DNA of 64,000 bases, from positions 7,546,055 to 7,610,054 of the forward strand of contig JAPWDM010000020.1 of the NCBI GenBank assembly GCA_035578155.1. Direction: 5' to 3'. Below, piece by piece: positions 1 through 10,020 of the stretch; position 1 is the stretch's first letter; each line of letters starts with the position of its first letter. The notes under the pieces are model-generated. The model saw only the letters and a program-made list of their open reading frames with translations. It ran no database searches and was not told where the DNA came from. Source of the stretch: Brachynemurus nebulosus (taxonomy: Eukaryota; Arthropoda; Insecta; Neuroptera; Myrmeleontidae). Made by a program: the position numbers and the translations under genes.

Positions 1-437
1 TGTATATTTACTTATAAAATGTAAACTTATGGCAGACTTATATGATGATGTTATTTTCCCAAGAAGGATAGGAATTACAATGAATTTAAAAAAAATATAT
101 ACCTTTTTAAAATTGTTTTATTTTAAAATTCAAATACCTTTGATGTCAAGATGACTTAATTGATTAGTATATTACAGATACTAAACAACTTATTCAGATT
201 TACTAGTTGGTCCATTTTTTAAATGCATAAATAACTCAGTAGCGTAGAAGTTGATTATTAAAAACTAAATGTGTTCATATGATATTTATGATATAAATAC
301 GTACGTATGAAAGAAAGATGTGTACAAACGTATTCTTTCGGAAATCGAAATAACTTTACATATTTTAAATTGAAATCTGCTGTCCATTTTTAAATTATAC
401 TTTTTACCTAGTTGAATGTCACTGACTAAATATAATT
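1..437. other. AT-rich DNA without a gene
   Basis: No coding frame, RNA gene or organised repeat is visible. The stretch runs up to the ATG of the possible first exon at 438. Confidence 0.6.
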
Positions 438-617
438 ATGAAAATTATTAATGTTTGTTTATTTGTGGTATTTGCTACGGTTATACGGTTAAAAGGCTTG
501 CCCGTCATAAGCTGTCGTAAAGAAAATGGGTATGGGACAATAACATGTAACATGTATAACAGGCCTACCTGTCTAGTAAATAGCGTAAATAGTGTTAGAT
601 TGATGTATCTTGCTTTG
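438..617 (+). CDS. Possible 5' coding exon of a small secreted protein
   Basis: The frame opens with MKIINVCLFVVFATVIRL, a plausible signal peptide: a basic residue, then a hydrophobic core of about 15 residues. Three cysteines follow within about 25 residues (SC, TC and TC contexts). The frame runs to a TAA that overlaps GATGTAAGTAT, a good match to an insect splice donor, so the exon could end at about 617 instead of stopping. I do not recognise the family and found no matching downstream exon. A transposon begins 48 bp further on. A chance ORF of this size is quite possible in AT-rich DNA. Confidence 0.22.
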
Positions 618-664
618 ATGTAAGTATTTCATCATAAAAAGTACCTAGAACCTAAAACTAAGTA

Positions 665-1724
665 CCGTAATTGCGGGTTACTTGAGCCCTGTGGTGTAAC
701 TTGAGCCCAAAACGGAAAAAGTATTATTTTCTATTTGGTGCTTATATTGGTCAGTAGTAGAAGTAAGTTAGATGTTTAGCTAGTAGGTAACAGCAGTAGG
801 TTTACGGTGTTTAAGTTTAGGTAGTTCTGAAAATTGACACTAGATGTGAGGCACGTGTTGTTTACTCTCTGTTTGAAATTGATGTTTTGTTACGTTGCTA
901 ACTTTTGACTGTAAAAGTAATTGTGGTAGTCTACAAAGGAAGGTAAGTGTATAATTTTATTACCTTGTTCATTACTAAACTAATTTCAGGTATGTTTATC
1001 TGTCAACCATTCCGTTAATTTTTTAAATTAAGGTTTTGATAAATCAGTAAAATAACCTTAAAATTAGGGTAACTTGAGCCCATTATAACTTTGGTATAAA
1101 ATGGTGCAAGACTATAGCCGAAATTCCTAAAAGTCCTAAACCGTTGGACAAATTCGTTAACCAGGCACGTCCGATGCCCAAAACATGTTATTTTTGGAAA
1201 TTTTCATGACAAAAATTAACTTTTATCCAAAATTTCTCCTTATTCAAAAATTTTTACACTGTTGGAACGAGGAGAAACAATCACACAAAAAAGGTTTTTA
1301 AACTATTATTCTATGTCAACTAGTTTCCGAAAAAAGCTAATTTTTGTAAACGGAAATTCGCTACGTTATGCAGGATGCTGCGATAAGAGTATTGAATAAG
1401 TAGTTCCTTATATGTTTGTACAATTTTTTTAATTAGTAACCAACATCCTACATGCTCTCAAACTGTTTTCAAATAAAAATCACCTGGAAATTTAGGTTTG
1501 GGCTCAAGTAACCCGATCTTGAGGTTAACTTGAGCCCAAAATCTAAAAAGCTTTAAAATTTATGAGCCCTAAGAAAAAGATCCATATTATATAATAAGCT
1601 AACCGTGGTCATATATAGGTTAATATACTGAATTTCCTATCCCAAATAAGTATAACAGTTACGCTCAATTTTTGAAATTATCAGATGATTTGCAAATCTG
1701 GGCTCAAGTAACCCGCAAACACGG
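665..1724. mobile_element. TIR DNA transposon, non-autonomous, TA target site
   Basis: The left end CCGTAATTGCGGGTTACTTG and the reverse complement of the right end CCGTGTTTGCGGGTTACTTG agree over about 25 bp and are flanked by TA on both sides (663-664, 1725-1726). The motif ACTTGAGCCC recurs internally near 700, 1072, 1500 (inverted) and 1530. No transposase frame is present. The TA duplication suggests Tc1/mariner-type mobilisation. The middle carries a segment of the (TA)n-linked repeat family described elsewhere. Confidence 0.82.
1130..1400 (+). repeat. Segment of (TA)n-linked interspersed repeat family
   Basis: It carries the family's right half: CCTAAACCGTTGGACAAATT, then TACACTGTTGGAACGAGGAG, CTATGTCAACTAGTTTCCGA and the terminal GTTATGCAGGATGCTGCGAT. 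The same order of blocks is seen at 60.9-61.13 kb and 61.39-61.64 kb. It sits inside the TIR element 665-1724, so it is either a nested insertion or a part of that element that spread with it. Confidence 0.7.
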
Positions 1725-1726
1725 TA

Positions 1727-2530
1727 TTACAATAATAAACTTAGGATACTATTTTTGTAAATACTAATTTATCTATTATCTAAACAACGATTATATTGTC
1801 TATTATTATTATCTAGATATTGTTAATTGTCATTTACTAGTTTTTATTTAGTAATAAAATACAGCCACTGCCAAATGCTAGACCGATTGGAAAAATTGGT
1901 GCTTAGTTTTGTTGCTGAATGGATATTGTAATGAATGCATTCCGACAAATCGGAAAATTATTTATTTTTGCATCTATTTTGAGTTTGCGTTGTATCTATC
2001 TATCTGACTATAAATTATAAAATATGAAAAAAGAGTTATTTTTAGAACAATCGCCATTGTAGGTACACATGTGAAAATTTCAAGATCATTCTTTCAATAA
2101 TTTAATTAGGAGTATGATAACCCCATTTACAATGGTTCATGTCTACCTTACATTTGAAATAATTGCTGTAAAAACGCTGGTTCCAAAGTAATCTTTTGGG
2201 ATAACTTTTAATATAATTACAGTAATTCAAAATATTTCTTACTTAAATGAAATCATTTTATTTAAAATGTCACATAATTTATTTATTTCCAACTAAAGGC
2301 AAATTGAATGAGTGTTTACAGTAAAATTTTAATTTAATCTAAAATCTATCAGTCTCCGTCGCGGCCTCGTTACCTATTTTTAATGTTATGACAAGTTCTT
2401 AGCATCAAAAATAAGTCGTTTATTTCTTCTTCAAAAATGTTTCAAACTTCACTTCCATATTCATTAAGCCTTTATTCGCGAAATTAAAACAATTTTGAAC
2501 CTCTAAAATATAGGTACACGGAAAGGTATA
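1727..2530. other. AT-rich DNA without a gene
   Basis: No coding frame or clear repeat was seen. Confidence 0.55.
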
Positions 2531-2963
2531 CAGGGTGTTTGGTAGAAAGACCGACAAAATTTTTTGGTAGATTAATATCTAGGTACCCATTTCTAGTACT
2601 TTACCGTTGGAACCGAAGTTCTAAGTATTACGATTACTGAAAACGGTTTCTTCACAAGTTTTCCCGATTTTTGAATTTTAAAAGCTTATAAGTACTTTCT
2701 TTATTAATAAAATCCATAAAATTGTGTTGTTTAGAAACAAAAGATACATCAAAGACAATAAAAAATGAATTCATCCTATTGTGATCACAAGCAAAACACT
2801 TATGAAGTTATAGAAGTGGAATTTTGGGTATTTTTTTAATTAAACAAGAAAAAATCATATTTCAGTAACCGTAACACTTAGAACTTCGGTTCCAATGGTA
2901 AAGTACTAGAAATGGTCCAATTAACGCACCAAAAAATTTTGTCGGTCTTTCTAACAAAGACCC
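2531..2963. mobile_element. Long-TIR MITE with CAGGGTG-type end
   Basis: Terminal inverted repeats of about 100 bp pair 2531-2632 with 2870-2963. They share GAAAGACCGACAAAATTTTT, CATTTCTAGTACTTTACC and GGAACCGAAGTTCTAAGT. The left terminus is CAGGGTG after GTATA; ATA abuts both ends and may be the target duplication. The centre is AT-rich and non-coding. A shorter element with CAGGGTG at both ends lies at 51920-52100. Confidence 0.82.
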
Positions 2964-3808
2964 ATAATGAGCTTGCAGAATTAATTTTATTATGGTCGTC
3001 CAGGACATTTCTGAAAAATAATGAAAGACTGAAAAAGAACGAGAGCCTTGTTGGAGGCTTGAAAACAGGATACGGGCAACAATGGAGCCTGTTTACGATA
3101 CTGCATTTTCACTCTAAATACTTTCAGTACTTTTTTCTTCTTTTTTTTTTTTTTTTAATTTTTTTTGTGTTTCTTTGTTTCAGATCCCTAAACGAAATTT
3201 ATATTGGGTAAGTTATTTTTAGTAATTCCTTATTTTTTGCATTTTTATTAGCGATTTTCGCGTTAGAATCATTGTCTACTGCTCAATTTCTGATCCAAAG
3301 ACACGTCACACTCAATGATTGTGCGTAATTCCCCCATCTAGATTAGTTTAAAAATTTGATGAATTTTAAATCAATTTTAAGATAAGATTCGATATGTTAA
3401 CTTCTTTAGTGCTATTACCGCTCAAATAATATTATTCACTGTTTCTTTGTTTCAATTTTCTGACTACATTATAATCATATTATTATCCGTTTTTAATTTT
3501 AAACTTCTTAATAGTTTTTAAATTTCAGTCCATCGCGTGTCCCCAGGAGTATGCGTACCACAGTTTAAGAACCACTGACCTGACTTGTATACTTGTTATG
3601 TTGTATAATTATATCATGTAGCATTATTGTATTTCTAAAAATATGAGTAGCAATGAATTCAAAAGTTTTTTATTAATTTATTTATTTATTTATTTTTGTT
3701 ATTTCAATAAAGTATCTTCTAGAATCTAAATTTTCTAAAATTAGAAGTAGAAAGTTCATCTTAAAAAGTATTTAGATTAAATTGGGTGTATAACTGAATT
3801 GGGTATTT
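2964..3808. other. AT-rich DNA; possible hAT MITE end near 3545-3583
   Basis: Mostly featureless, with a polypyrimidine tract at 3131-3160. The string CAGTTTAAGAACCACTG near 3567-3583 resembles the right terminus of common insect hAT MITEs, but no partner end was found, so it is not called separately. Confidence 0.4.
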
Positions 3809-4420
3809 CAGATAAATATTGACACTTTTTTAAGCTTTAGGGAAAGAGTTAAAAATAATTCCTGTATTTTGAATAAAATTCTTATCTCCTGGAATGATTT
3901 CCGCCATGAGCTAGAATAACATTAGGTCGTATAATATGAAATAGCGTTTTCCGACCACTTGGTCGACTATGTAATTTAAATAAATATCGACACTTTTTTA
4001 ATCATTAGAAAAATGTCTAAGAGCAATTCTTTAATTTTAAATAGAATTCGTTGATTTGGAATCATTTTCGCCATTAGTTGGAATAACATTTAGTTATGTA
4101 ATATGAAATGTCGTTTTCTAACCACTTGGTCTATCATGTAATTAGTAGACCAAGTGGTTGGAAAACGACCACTTTTGAAACTCTTTTAAATACTAAAGAT
4201 ATTCTTAAATGTAATTTTTGTATTTTAAATGGAATTCTAGTAGCCTGGAGTTATTTCAGCCATTAGTTGGAATGACATTTAGTTGTGTAATATGAAATGA
4301 CGTTTTCCAACCACTTGGTCTACCATGTAATTCAGATAAATTTCGACACTTTTAAGCATTAGAGAAATATTTAAAAGTAATTATTGCATTTTTTTCGACA
4401 TTTTTTTACACCATTAAAAA
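3809..4420. repeat. Tandem ~165-175-bp repeat, about 3.5 copies
   Basis: Units start near 3809, 3978, 4160 and 4333. Each has ATAAAT-TTTCGACACTTTTT-like starts, then TTGGAATAACATTTAGTT-like and AACCACTTGGTCTA blocks. Between copies two and three the motif is inverted: ACCACTTGGTCTA (near 4120) faces TAGACCAAGTGGT (near 4148), giving a hairpin of about 20-bp arms. Non-coding. Confidence 0.75.
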
Positions 4421-4540
4421 TAGGGGAAAAAGTCACAAGAAGTAGGTTTTTGGACCATTATTCTATATAAACTGGTTTCTGAGTGAAAATAATTTTTGTA
4501 ACTGCAAATTCACTGTGTTATGCAAGATATTACGACTGGA
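4405..4540 (+). repeat. Diverged fragment of (TA)n-linked repeat family
   Basis: ACACCATTAAAAATAGGGGA, then ACCATTATTCTATATAAACT and TGTTATGCAAGATATTACGA follow the same block order as 1240-1400 and 61.0-61.13 kb, but with many substitutions. Confidence 0.55.
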
Positions 4541-5797
4541 GTATTTATTTTTCACACTTTTCTAAAAATTTTAATAAATTAGCAGTCCTAGCATCAAAAA
4601 AACATAATAGTAAAGAGTATCAATAGTGAATTTTATGAAAATTCGTTTTAAATCATAATTGAATATTTTACTAAAACTAAAAAGTAATACAGCTGTCGAT
4701 GAAGTAAACAAATAATACATAAACTTCTTTTAGACATAAGTAGTAAGTATACAAACATTATTAATTAAAAGTTTCAAGAAAAAAATTTGTTTTTTGTGTA
4801 TTTCTTTTGCCTACGAAGAATTTCAATAATTTTCCCCTCTAGTATATAATTGCAAGACTTAATACAAACAATATTAAATAACCAAACCATTTTCAGTTTT
4901 CACGTCATAAATACTACAAAAAAAAAAAAAAAATAACGGGAACTTTGCTTAAAAATTCAAAATTCTACGTACTATGCTTTATTTACGGCTAACATGAAAT
5001 TCACAATAAATAATGAAAATTCGATATGAATACAATATATTAAATTAATGTAGAATTGGAAATGTGTTAAAAGCAAATCCCAACCTTCAATTATTACATG
5101 TAAAAATTTTATACATTGATTTTAGTAAAATATATAGTATTATGATTAATAAAATTGTAATGAGCTGCGTTCCTTTACACACGCTCCTGCGCAAAATTGA
5201 AAATTTCGTACAGCTGTATGTAAAACGTAGCAGAAATAAGTATTTTCGTGGAAATCGTATGTAAAAAACATTCTTGCCATCTTAAAAACAATGATTTTTT
5301 ATACTGGAATACTAGCTACTGTTGAAGATTAACACTTATGTGCACGCATATAGGTATAGTTTCGATCTGGTATTAATGATAATTTACTTGCCATCGGAAA
5401 ATTTCGTAACACATTGCTGATGTTCATATAACTGCATTTTATAATCAGGAAAAACATTTAATACATATCTATCTATATCTGTCTACTCGATGGTAGAAAA
5501 TCCATTATACGAATGGATATCTAGTGTAACTAATGGAGCATTAATGCGATAATAGCAGACTACTTGACTTCACGGAACAGGGGAATATACATATTCTTTC
5601 TTCCAATTAGGTATATTGAAAATATTTCACTTGCTACTTATACATAGTTGCAAGTTTTCAGAGCCAATAAATTTCCCAGTAAGCTTCTTCAACTCATATA
5701 GAAAAAGCATAGGTATATAGAAAATACCAGAGCTAGCTATTTGTTCATTTACCGTTACTTCAATAAAATTACGGTCAAACTATGATTTTAAACATTT
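4541..5797. other. AT-rich DNA without a gene
   Basis: A homopolymer A run lies near 4917-4932. The small frames here have no recognisable content. Confidence 0.5.
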
Positions 5798-5821
5798 GCA
5801 AGTATCAATTAAAAATCATAT

Positions 5822-5897
5822 AGTCCCAGTTTAATTCCCAGCCGATCTACAATAGTTTGACAATTTTTCAATCACCATGTGACTTTTTAATTAAAAT
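5822..5897 (+). repeat. tRNA-derived SINE, 3' part
   Basis: A decayed B-box region (AGTTTAATTCCCAGCCGATC) is followed by GACAATTTTTCAATCACCAT and GTGACTTTTTAATTAAA. The same body and tail occur on the minus strand at 42.33-42.44 and 60.41-60.53 kb. The tRNA head is mostly lost in this copy. Confidence 0.6.
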
Positions 5898-6569
5898 AAT
5901 TATTTTTGAAAGTCGAATAAAAGTGCTTTTTAAGATTCACTGTTGTTAAAACTTGTCAAAGGTCTGGATTTTATGTTTTTCAATAGTATAGGTATTCATT
6001 ATTATCGTATGTGCAATAAGTAAGACCTGATAAGAAGTTTACAATCAAAAAATTCATTATCTATGCAAGAAGGCATGTTAATATACAGTGGTGGTCATAA
6101 AAATAGAGCCACTGTATAGAATTTCATAAAATTTGTTGTAAAATTTTATACATAGGAACTCCAACATAATGTAGCGAGTGGTGGGGTACTCCTCTCCCAG
6201 ATTTGAAGACGTGAGATTGTATTTGTGTAAAGGTATACATAATCGTCAATTCAGGGGCGTAGCAAATTTATGTGAGGATCTGAGAAGTTACCATATTTTC
6301 TCACATACACACCTATAGCATTCACACATAGCCATAGATACTTATACACAAATAAATATTAATCAGTGTAAATATATACACATTGACAACTATATATGAA
6401 CTTGTTCAAAAATATTCAGACTCCTGTGAACTTCTACAGTAAATTTATCAACACCAACAAACAATTACATATTATTTCGCGTATATGCATACGTAGACAA
6501 ATATGTGTGCATAGACATATCGATTTCACGATTTGATTGCTTATGGAAAAAAACCAGATAAAAAAAATA

Positions 6570-7310
6570 AAAGTTCCCGAATATTCTATTCGGAAAATAG
6601 TAAAGATGTCGAAAAACCGACTTCACCATTTGATAGTCTACCAAAGAAGGGACTAAACAGCGGAACTCAGCAAGAGTTCTAGAAAGTTCTATTCGGGATC
6701 TAGCAAAGATAACGGGAAACTAACTTCACCATCAAATTAGTCTTCGAATAAAAGCATAAATAACAAAAATTTAGCAACGTTCTAGAATGTTCTATTTGAG
6801 AAATAGCAAAAATATCGGGAAACTGGCTTTACCATCGAATTAGCCATCAAATAAAAGCTTAAATAACAAAAACTGAACAATGTTCTAGAATGTTCTGTTT
6901 GAGAACTAGGAAAGATATCAGGAAACTAACTTCACCATCGAATCGGTTTTCGGATAAAAGCATAAATAACAAAAATTTAGCAATATTCTAGAATATTCTA
7001 TTCGAAAACTAGCAAAGATATCAGGAAACTAACTCTATCGTCGAATTGGTCTTCGAATAAAAGCATAAGTAACAAAAATTTAGCAATGTTCTAGAATGTT
7101 CTATTCGAGAACTAGCAAAGATATCGGAAAACTGATTTCACCATCGGATTTGTCGTCGAATGAAAGCCTAAATAAAAAAAATTGAATAATATTCTAGAAT
7201 GTTCTATTCGGGGATTAGCAAAAATATCAAAAAATCGATTTTATCACTCATCTAGTTATTAAATAAAACATCAAATAGCGGAATTTAATAACAGTTAAGA
7301 TACTTTATTT
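6570..7310 (+). repeat. 103-bp satellite array with HSE-like core
   Basis: About seven direct units. The 13-bp string TTC-TA-GAA-nn-TTC starts at 6677, 6780, 6883, 6986, 7089 and 7192, exactly 103 bp apart each time. Other conserved blocks are AGCAAAGATATC, CACCATCGAATT and AAAAGCATAAATAACAAAAA. Each 13-mer fits the three-block heat shock element pattern. Whether HSF binds is inference. Confidence 0.85.
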
Positions 7311-7379
7311 AAGGAAAATGTAAATGGTATACTTTTTTTGCAATTATATACGTTGGGGTAAATGTATAACTAAAACTTT

Positions 7380-7830
7380 TGTATAGCACCAATATTTGAC
7401 CTTTTTCGTCAAGGAGAAATCTACTGATAAAGTCACTTTCTCAATATTTTTATTGGTTTATAAATAGAAATTTCGAAAACATTTCTCAAATTCCGTTATT
7501 TAGCATTTTCTTTGATGACCTATCTGATGATAAAGTTTTTTTTTTTTATATTTATATCTATTCTAGGTTTCGAATATAATGATCTAGTACTTTTGCCAAA
7601 TTCCGCCATTCAACCATTTCTTTAATGACAAATCCCATAATAAAGTTAGTTTTTCGATATCTTTTCTAGTTTCAAAATAGAATATTTTAAAACTATTATT
7701 AAATTCCACTGTTTGGTCTATTTTTTAATTGCTAACCAATAGTGAAGTCAGTTTTTTAATACTTTGATTGGTTTCTAAAAAGAGTATTCTAAAATTGTTG
7801 TCAAATTTTGCAGCTTATCCATTTTTCTAA
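7380..7830 (-). repeat. Inverted, degenerate 103-bp satellite array
   Basis: About four units run opposite to 6570-7310, with GATATCTTTTCTAGTTT, AAATAGAATATTTTA and CAAATTCCGCCATT blocks. The HSE-like core is mutated in all of them, in contrast with the direct arm. Confidence 0.75.
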
Positions 7831-8302
7831 TATACTTACAACTACAATGTACAACAGTTGTGTATATGTATGTATTTAGCTGAAGACGTGTGTTCTTGTA
7901 AACATGCATTTAAGTAAGTGTATACGCGTGTGTATATCAATAATGAAATGCGTCAGTGTTCGCATATTATGTTTTTGTACCCCCTTAAAAAAATTTTACT
8001 GACGGCCCTAGTGATCCGATATAACGTACTTCCCCTTATTTTGTACCGGCCACTACGTTATATTGGAGTTCCTATGTATAAAGTGCATAAAAGAAGGTAA
8101 CATGTATTCTAAGTATGTAAAATTTACATAAAAATTAACAACAAAAGTAATTCCATTATAAAAAAAATTAGTAAAATAAGGAAAAGTAAACAAATTTATC
8201 TGGTCATTAAAATAGAGCCATTACATATTTTGTATTTATAACCCTAAATTTATTCAAATATTTAAGTTCCAATCACTCAATTTTTTCCAATCACAAACTA
8301 AT

Positions 8303-9286
8303 TTAGTAGTTTGACCATCCTAAGGCGTCACAAAGTCGTGGCAGCGATTCAAATAAATGCTGACACCGGATGATGGTACCTAATAGACGTCTATTATTTT
8401 TGAAGTTCCTTCCATAGTTGTGCTTTATTATTGATTTTCCAATTTCCAAGAGTATTTTATAACTGTATACATTAATTTTGAATCGGATTGAAGTCGGATG
8501 ATTGAGAACGCCAAGGTAAAACCGACAATTTGTGACCCACGAAAGCTCTTTTTACCTTCCAAGACGTAGGCTTCAGAACATTGTCTTGTGTTAATGTCCA
8601 TTTTAGTGGCACATTTTCCCCAGTAAATGGGAGCACAGTATTTTTAAGTATGTTGGCATATTTGTGGTAATCCTTGTTTTCTCTGATCCAAGAAATTGGT
8701 CCAACTCCATACCAATCAAAAAATACCTCCTTAGTTTTATGTTTCCACGTTTATGTTTCAAAGTTTCTTTGATATGTTGTGGAAGAAATTCTTTGCTTTG
8801 GGGCCTTCCAATGTAAACCCGACCATCAGAGCTGAATAAATTTACTTTTGTCGCATCATTTATTTTTCTCCAGTTTTTTATGCTTTCAGGACCATTCCAG
8901 ATAATATGGCCAATGCAAATTTTATCCGGTTTTTGTTATTTTAAGAGTCGCCAAAAAAGTTCCCCAGTTATCTACCGTTAAAATTATGTTCTTGCAGTCT
9001 TCTTCGTACAGTACGTGAATCAACATCAAGATTTAATTCAGCCTTAATGCTTATCGAAGACTTGAATGAATCTTCTTTGAAGTATGAATGATGAGCCGAT
9101 CTGTTTGGACAGTACTTTTTCTTTTTACCCCACGATTTTCTTTATTTGGTTTTGGTTTCAATGCATTTTCAACCATTTTCTTTCAACAGCCGACAATTCT
9201 AACTATTTCACGTTGAGATTTTCCCTCGTCTCGTCGAGTTACAATTTTTGTCTTTCTTCGAAAGAACAATGTATTTCGTTATCCAT
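8303..9286 (-). pseudogene. Tc1-like transposase pseudogene
   Basis: Reading from an ATG at 9286 on the minus strand, with several frameshifts and stops, it shows the Tc1 helix-turn-helix part (RRDEGKSQREIVRIVGC, then NALKPKPNKENRG, VQTDRLIIHTSKK and LNLDVDSRTVRRRLQEHNF). After a damaged stretch come DDE-domain segments: NLFSSDGRVYIGRP, FLPQHIKETLKH, WYGVGPISWIRENKDYHKYA, LPFTGENVPLKW, QDN and SQSSDFNPIQN. It ends with CDALGWSNY before a TAA at 8303. An active enzyme would be about 340 residues, and the pieces fit that span. The catalytic QDN and FNPIQN motifs are still readable, but the frame is broken many times, so it is dead. Confidence 0.88.
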
Positions 9287-9289
9287 CTT

Positions 9290-9360
9290 AACATTTATTT
9301 GAATCACTGCCACGACGTTGTGATGCCTTGTTAAAAAGTGATGGTCAACCTACTAAATAC
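9290..9360 (+). pseudogene. Inverted fragment: C-terminus of a Tc1 transposase
   Basis: On the plus strand this reads LFESLPRRCDALLKSDGQPT then KY, the usual C-terminus of Tc1 transposases. It is complementary to the C-terminal end of the pseudogene near 8300-8350, and begins next to that pseudogene's start codon. It must come from a second Tc1 copy or an inverted duplication. Confidence 0.65.
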
Positions 9361-9365
9361 TTATT

Positions 9366-9709
9366 AATACCCCTGTCGCAGCATCTGCATAACATAGCGA
9401 ATTTCCAAATCTTGGGCACTGGCGGATCTCATCTAAGACCTGTACCTATTTAAAATAGTTTAGCTTTCTAAGAGTAAAAGAATTTTTAAAATCGGCTGGG
9501 TAATTAGTTTTGGTATTTTTGGGGACCCAAGAACCCGAACGAATTTTGTGCAGCATAGTTGTATCCATCTAAAATAATTTAGTTCTCTAGCAGTGAGAAA
9601 TTTTTTAGCATCGGTTCGATAGCTTATTACTGGCGTTTTCGGATCTGCAAGATCCCGGTGGACCTCAATAAAAAAACAGCTCGACCGTATATTCTAGGCG
9701 GACTTTATG

Positions 9710-9711
<2 letters not shown>
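9366..9711 (-). repeat. Interspersed repeat arm, near-identical to 24241-24586
   Basis: From CCCCTGTCGCAGCATCTGCA to CGGACTTTATGTAA this stretch is the reverse complement of 24241-24586 with only scattered differences. It includes two diverged relatives of the 120-bp satellite unit (TAAAATAGTTTAGC and AAAATCGG blocks). It ends directly at a (TA)n run. Confidence 0.85.
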
Positions 9712-9777
<66 letters not shown>

Positions 9778-9895
9778 CATAAAGTCCGCCTAGAATATAC
9801 GGTCGAGCTGTTTTTTATTGAGGTCCACCGGGATCTTGCAGATCCGAAAACGCCAGTAATAAGCTATCGAACCGATGCTAAAAAATTTCTCACTG

Positions 9896-9896
<1 letters not shown>
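9590..9896. repeat. Palindrome with (TA)n at its centre
   Basis: Left arm 9590-9711 and right arm 9774-9896 are about 122 bp each and nearly perfect reverse complements. They are separated by an uninterrupted (TA)n of about 62 bp. A second (TA)n, of about 47 bp, begins where the right arm ends. Confidence 0.9.
9712..9774. repeat. (TA)n microsatellite at palindrome centre
   Basis: Perfect TA dinucleotide run. Confidence 0.95.

Positions 9897-9946
<50 letters not shown>
9897..9946. repeat. (TA)n microsatellite
   Basis: Perfect TA run between the truncated palindrome arm and the start of the satellite region. Confidence 0.95.
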
Positions 9947-9949
<3 letters not shown>

Positions 9950-10020
9950 AACCCGTTGTGTAACATTCTACACCGCATTTGCATCCGCAGGACAGCTGTG
10001 GATCTCAGATAACACAACCT

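Larger units (their letters stand above)
6151..8076. mobile_element. Fold-back element built from inverted 103-bp satellite arrays
   Basis: The ends are CATAGGAACTCCAACATAAT and its complement (ATATTGGAGTTCCTATG) at 8076, flanked by TATA on both sides (TA or TATA duplication). Removing the element restores a continuous Tc1 terminal repeat. The left half holds a direct 103-bp array and the right half the same unit in reverse, more decayed. No transposase is present. The plan, inverted termini made of tandem units, resembles Drosophila FB elements; that comparison is structural only. Confidence 0.8.

Noticed and set aside
3545..3583. hAT MITE right end CAGTTTAAGAACCACTG
   Set aside because: No matching left end or 8-bp duplication was found upstream.
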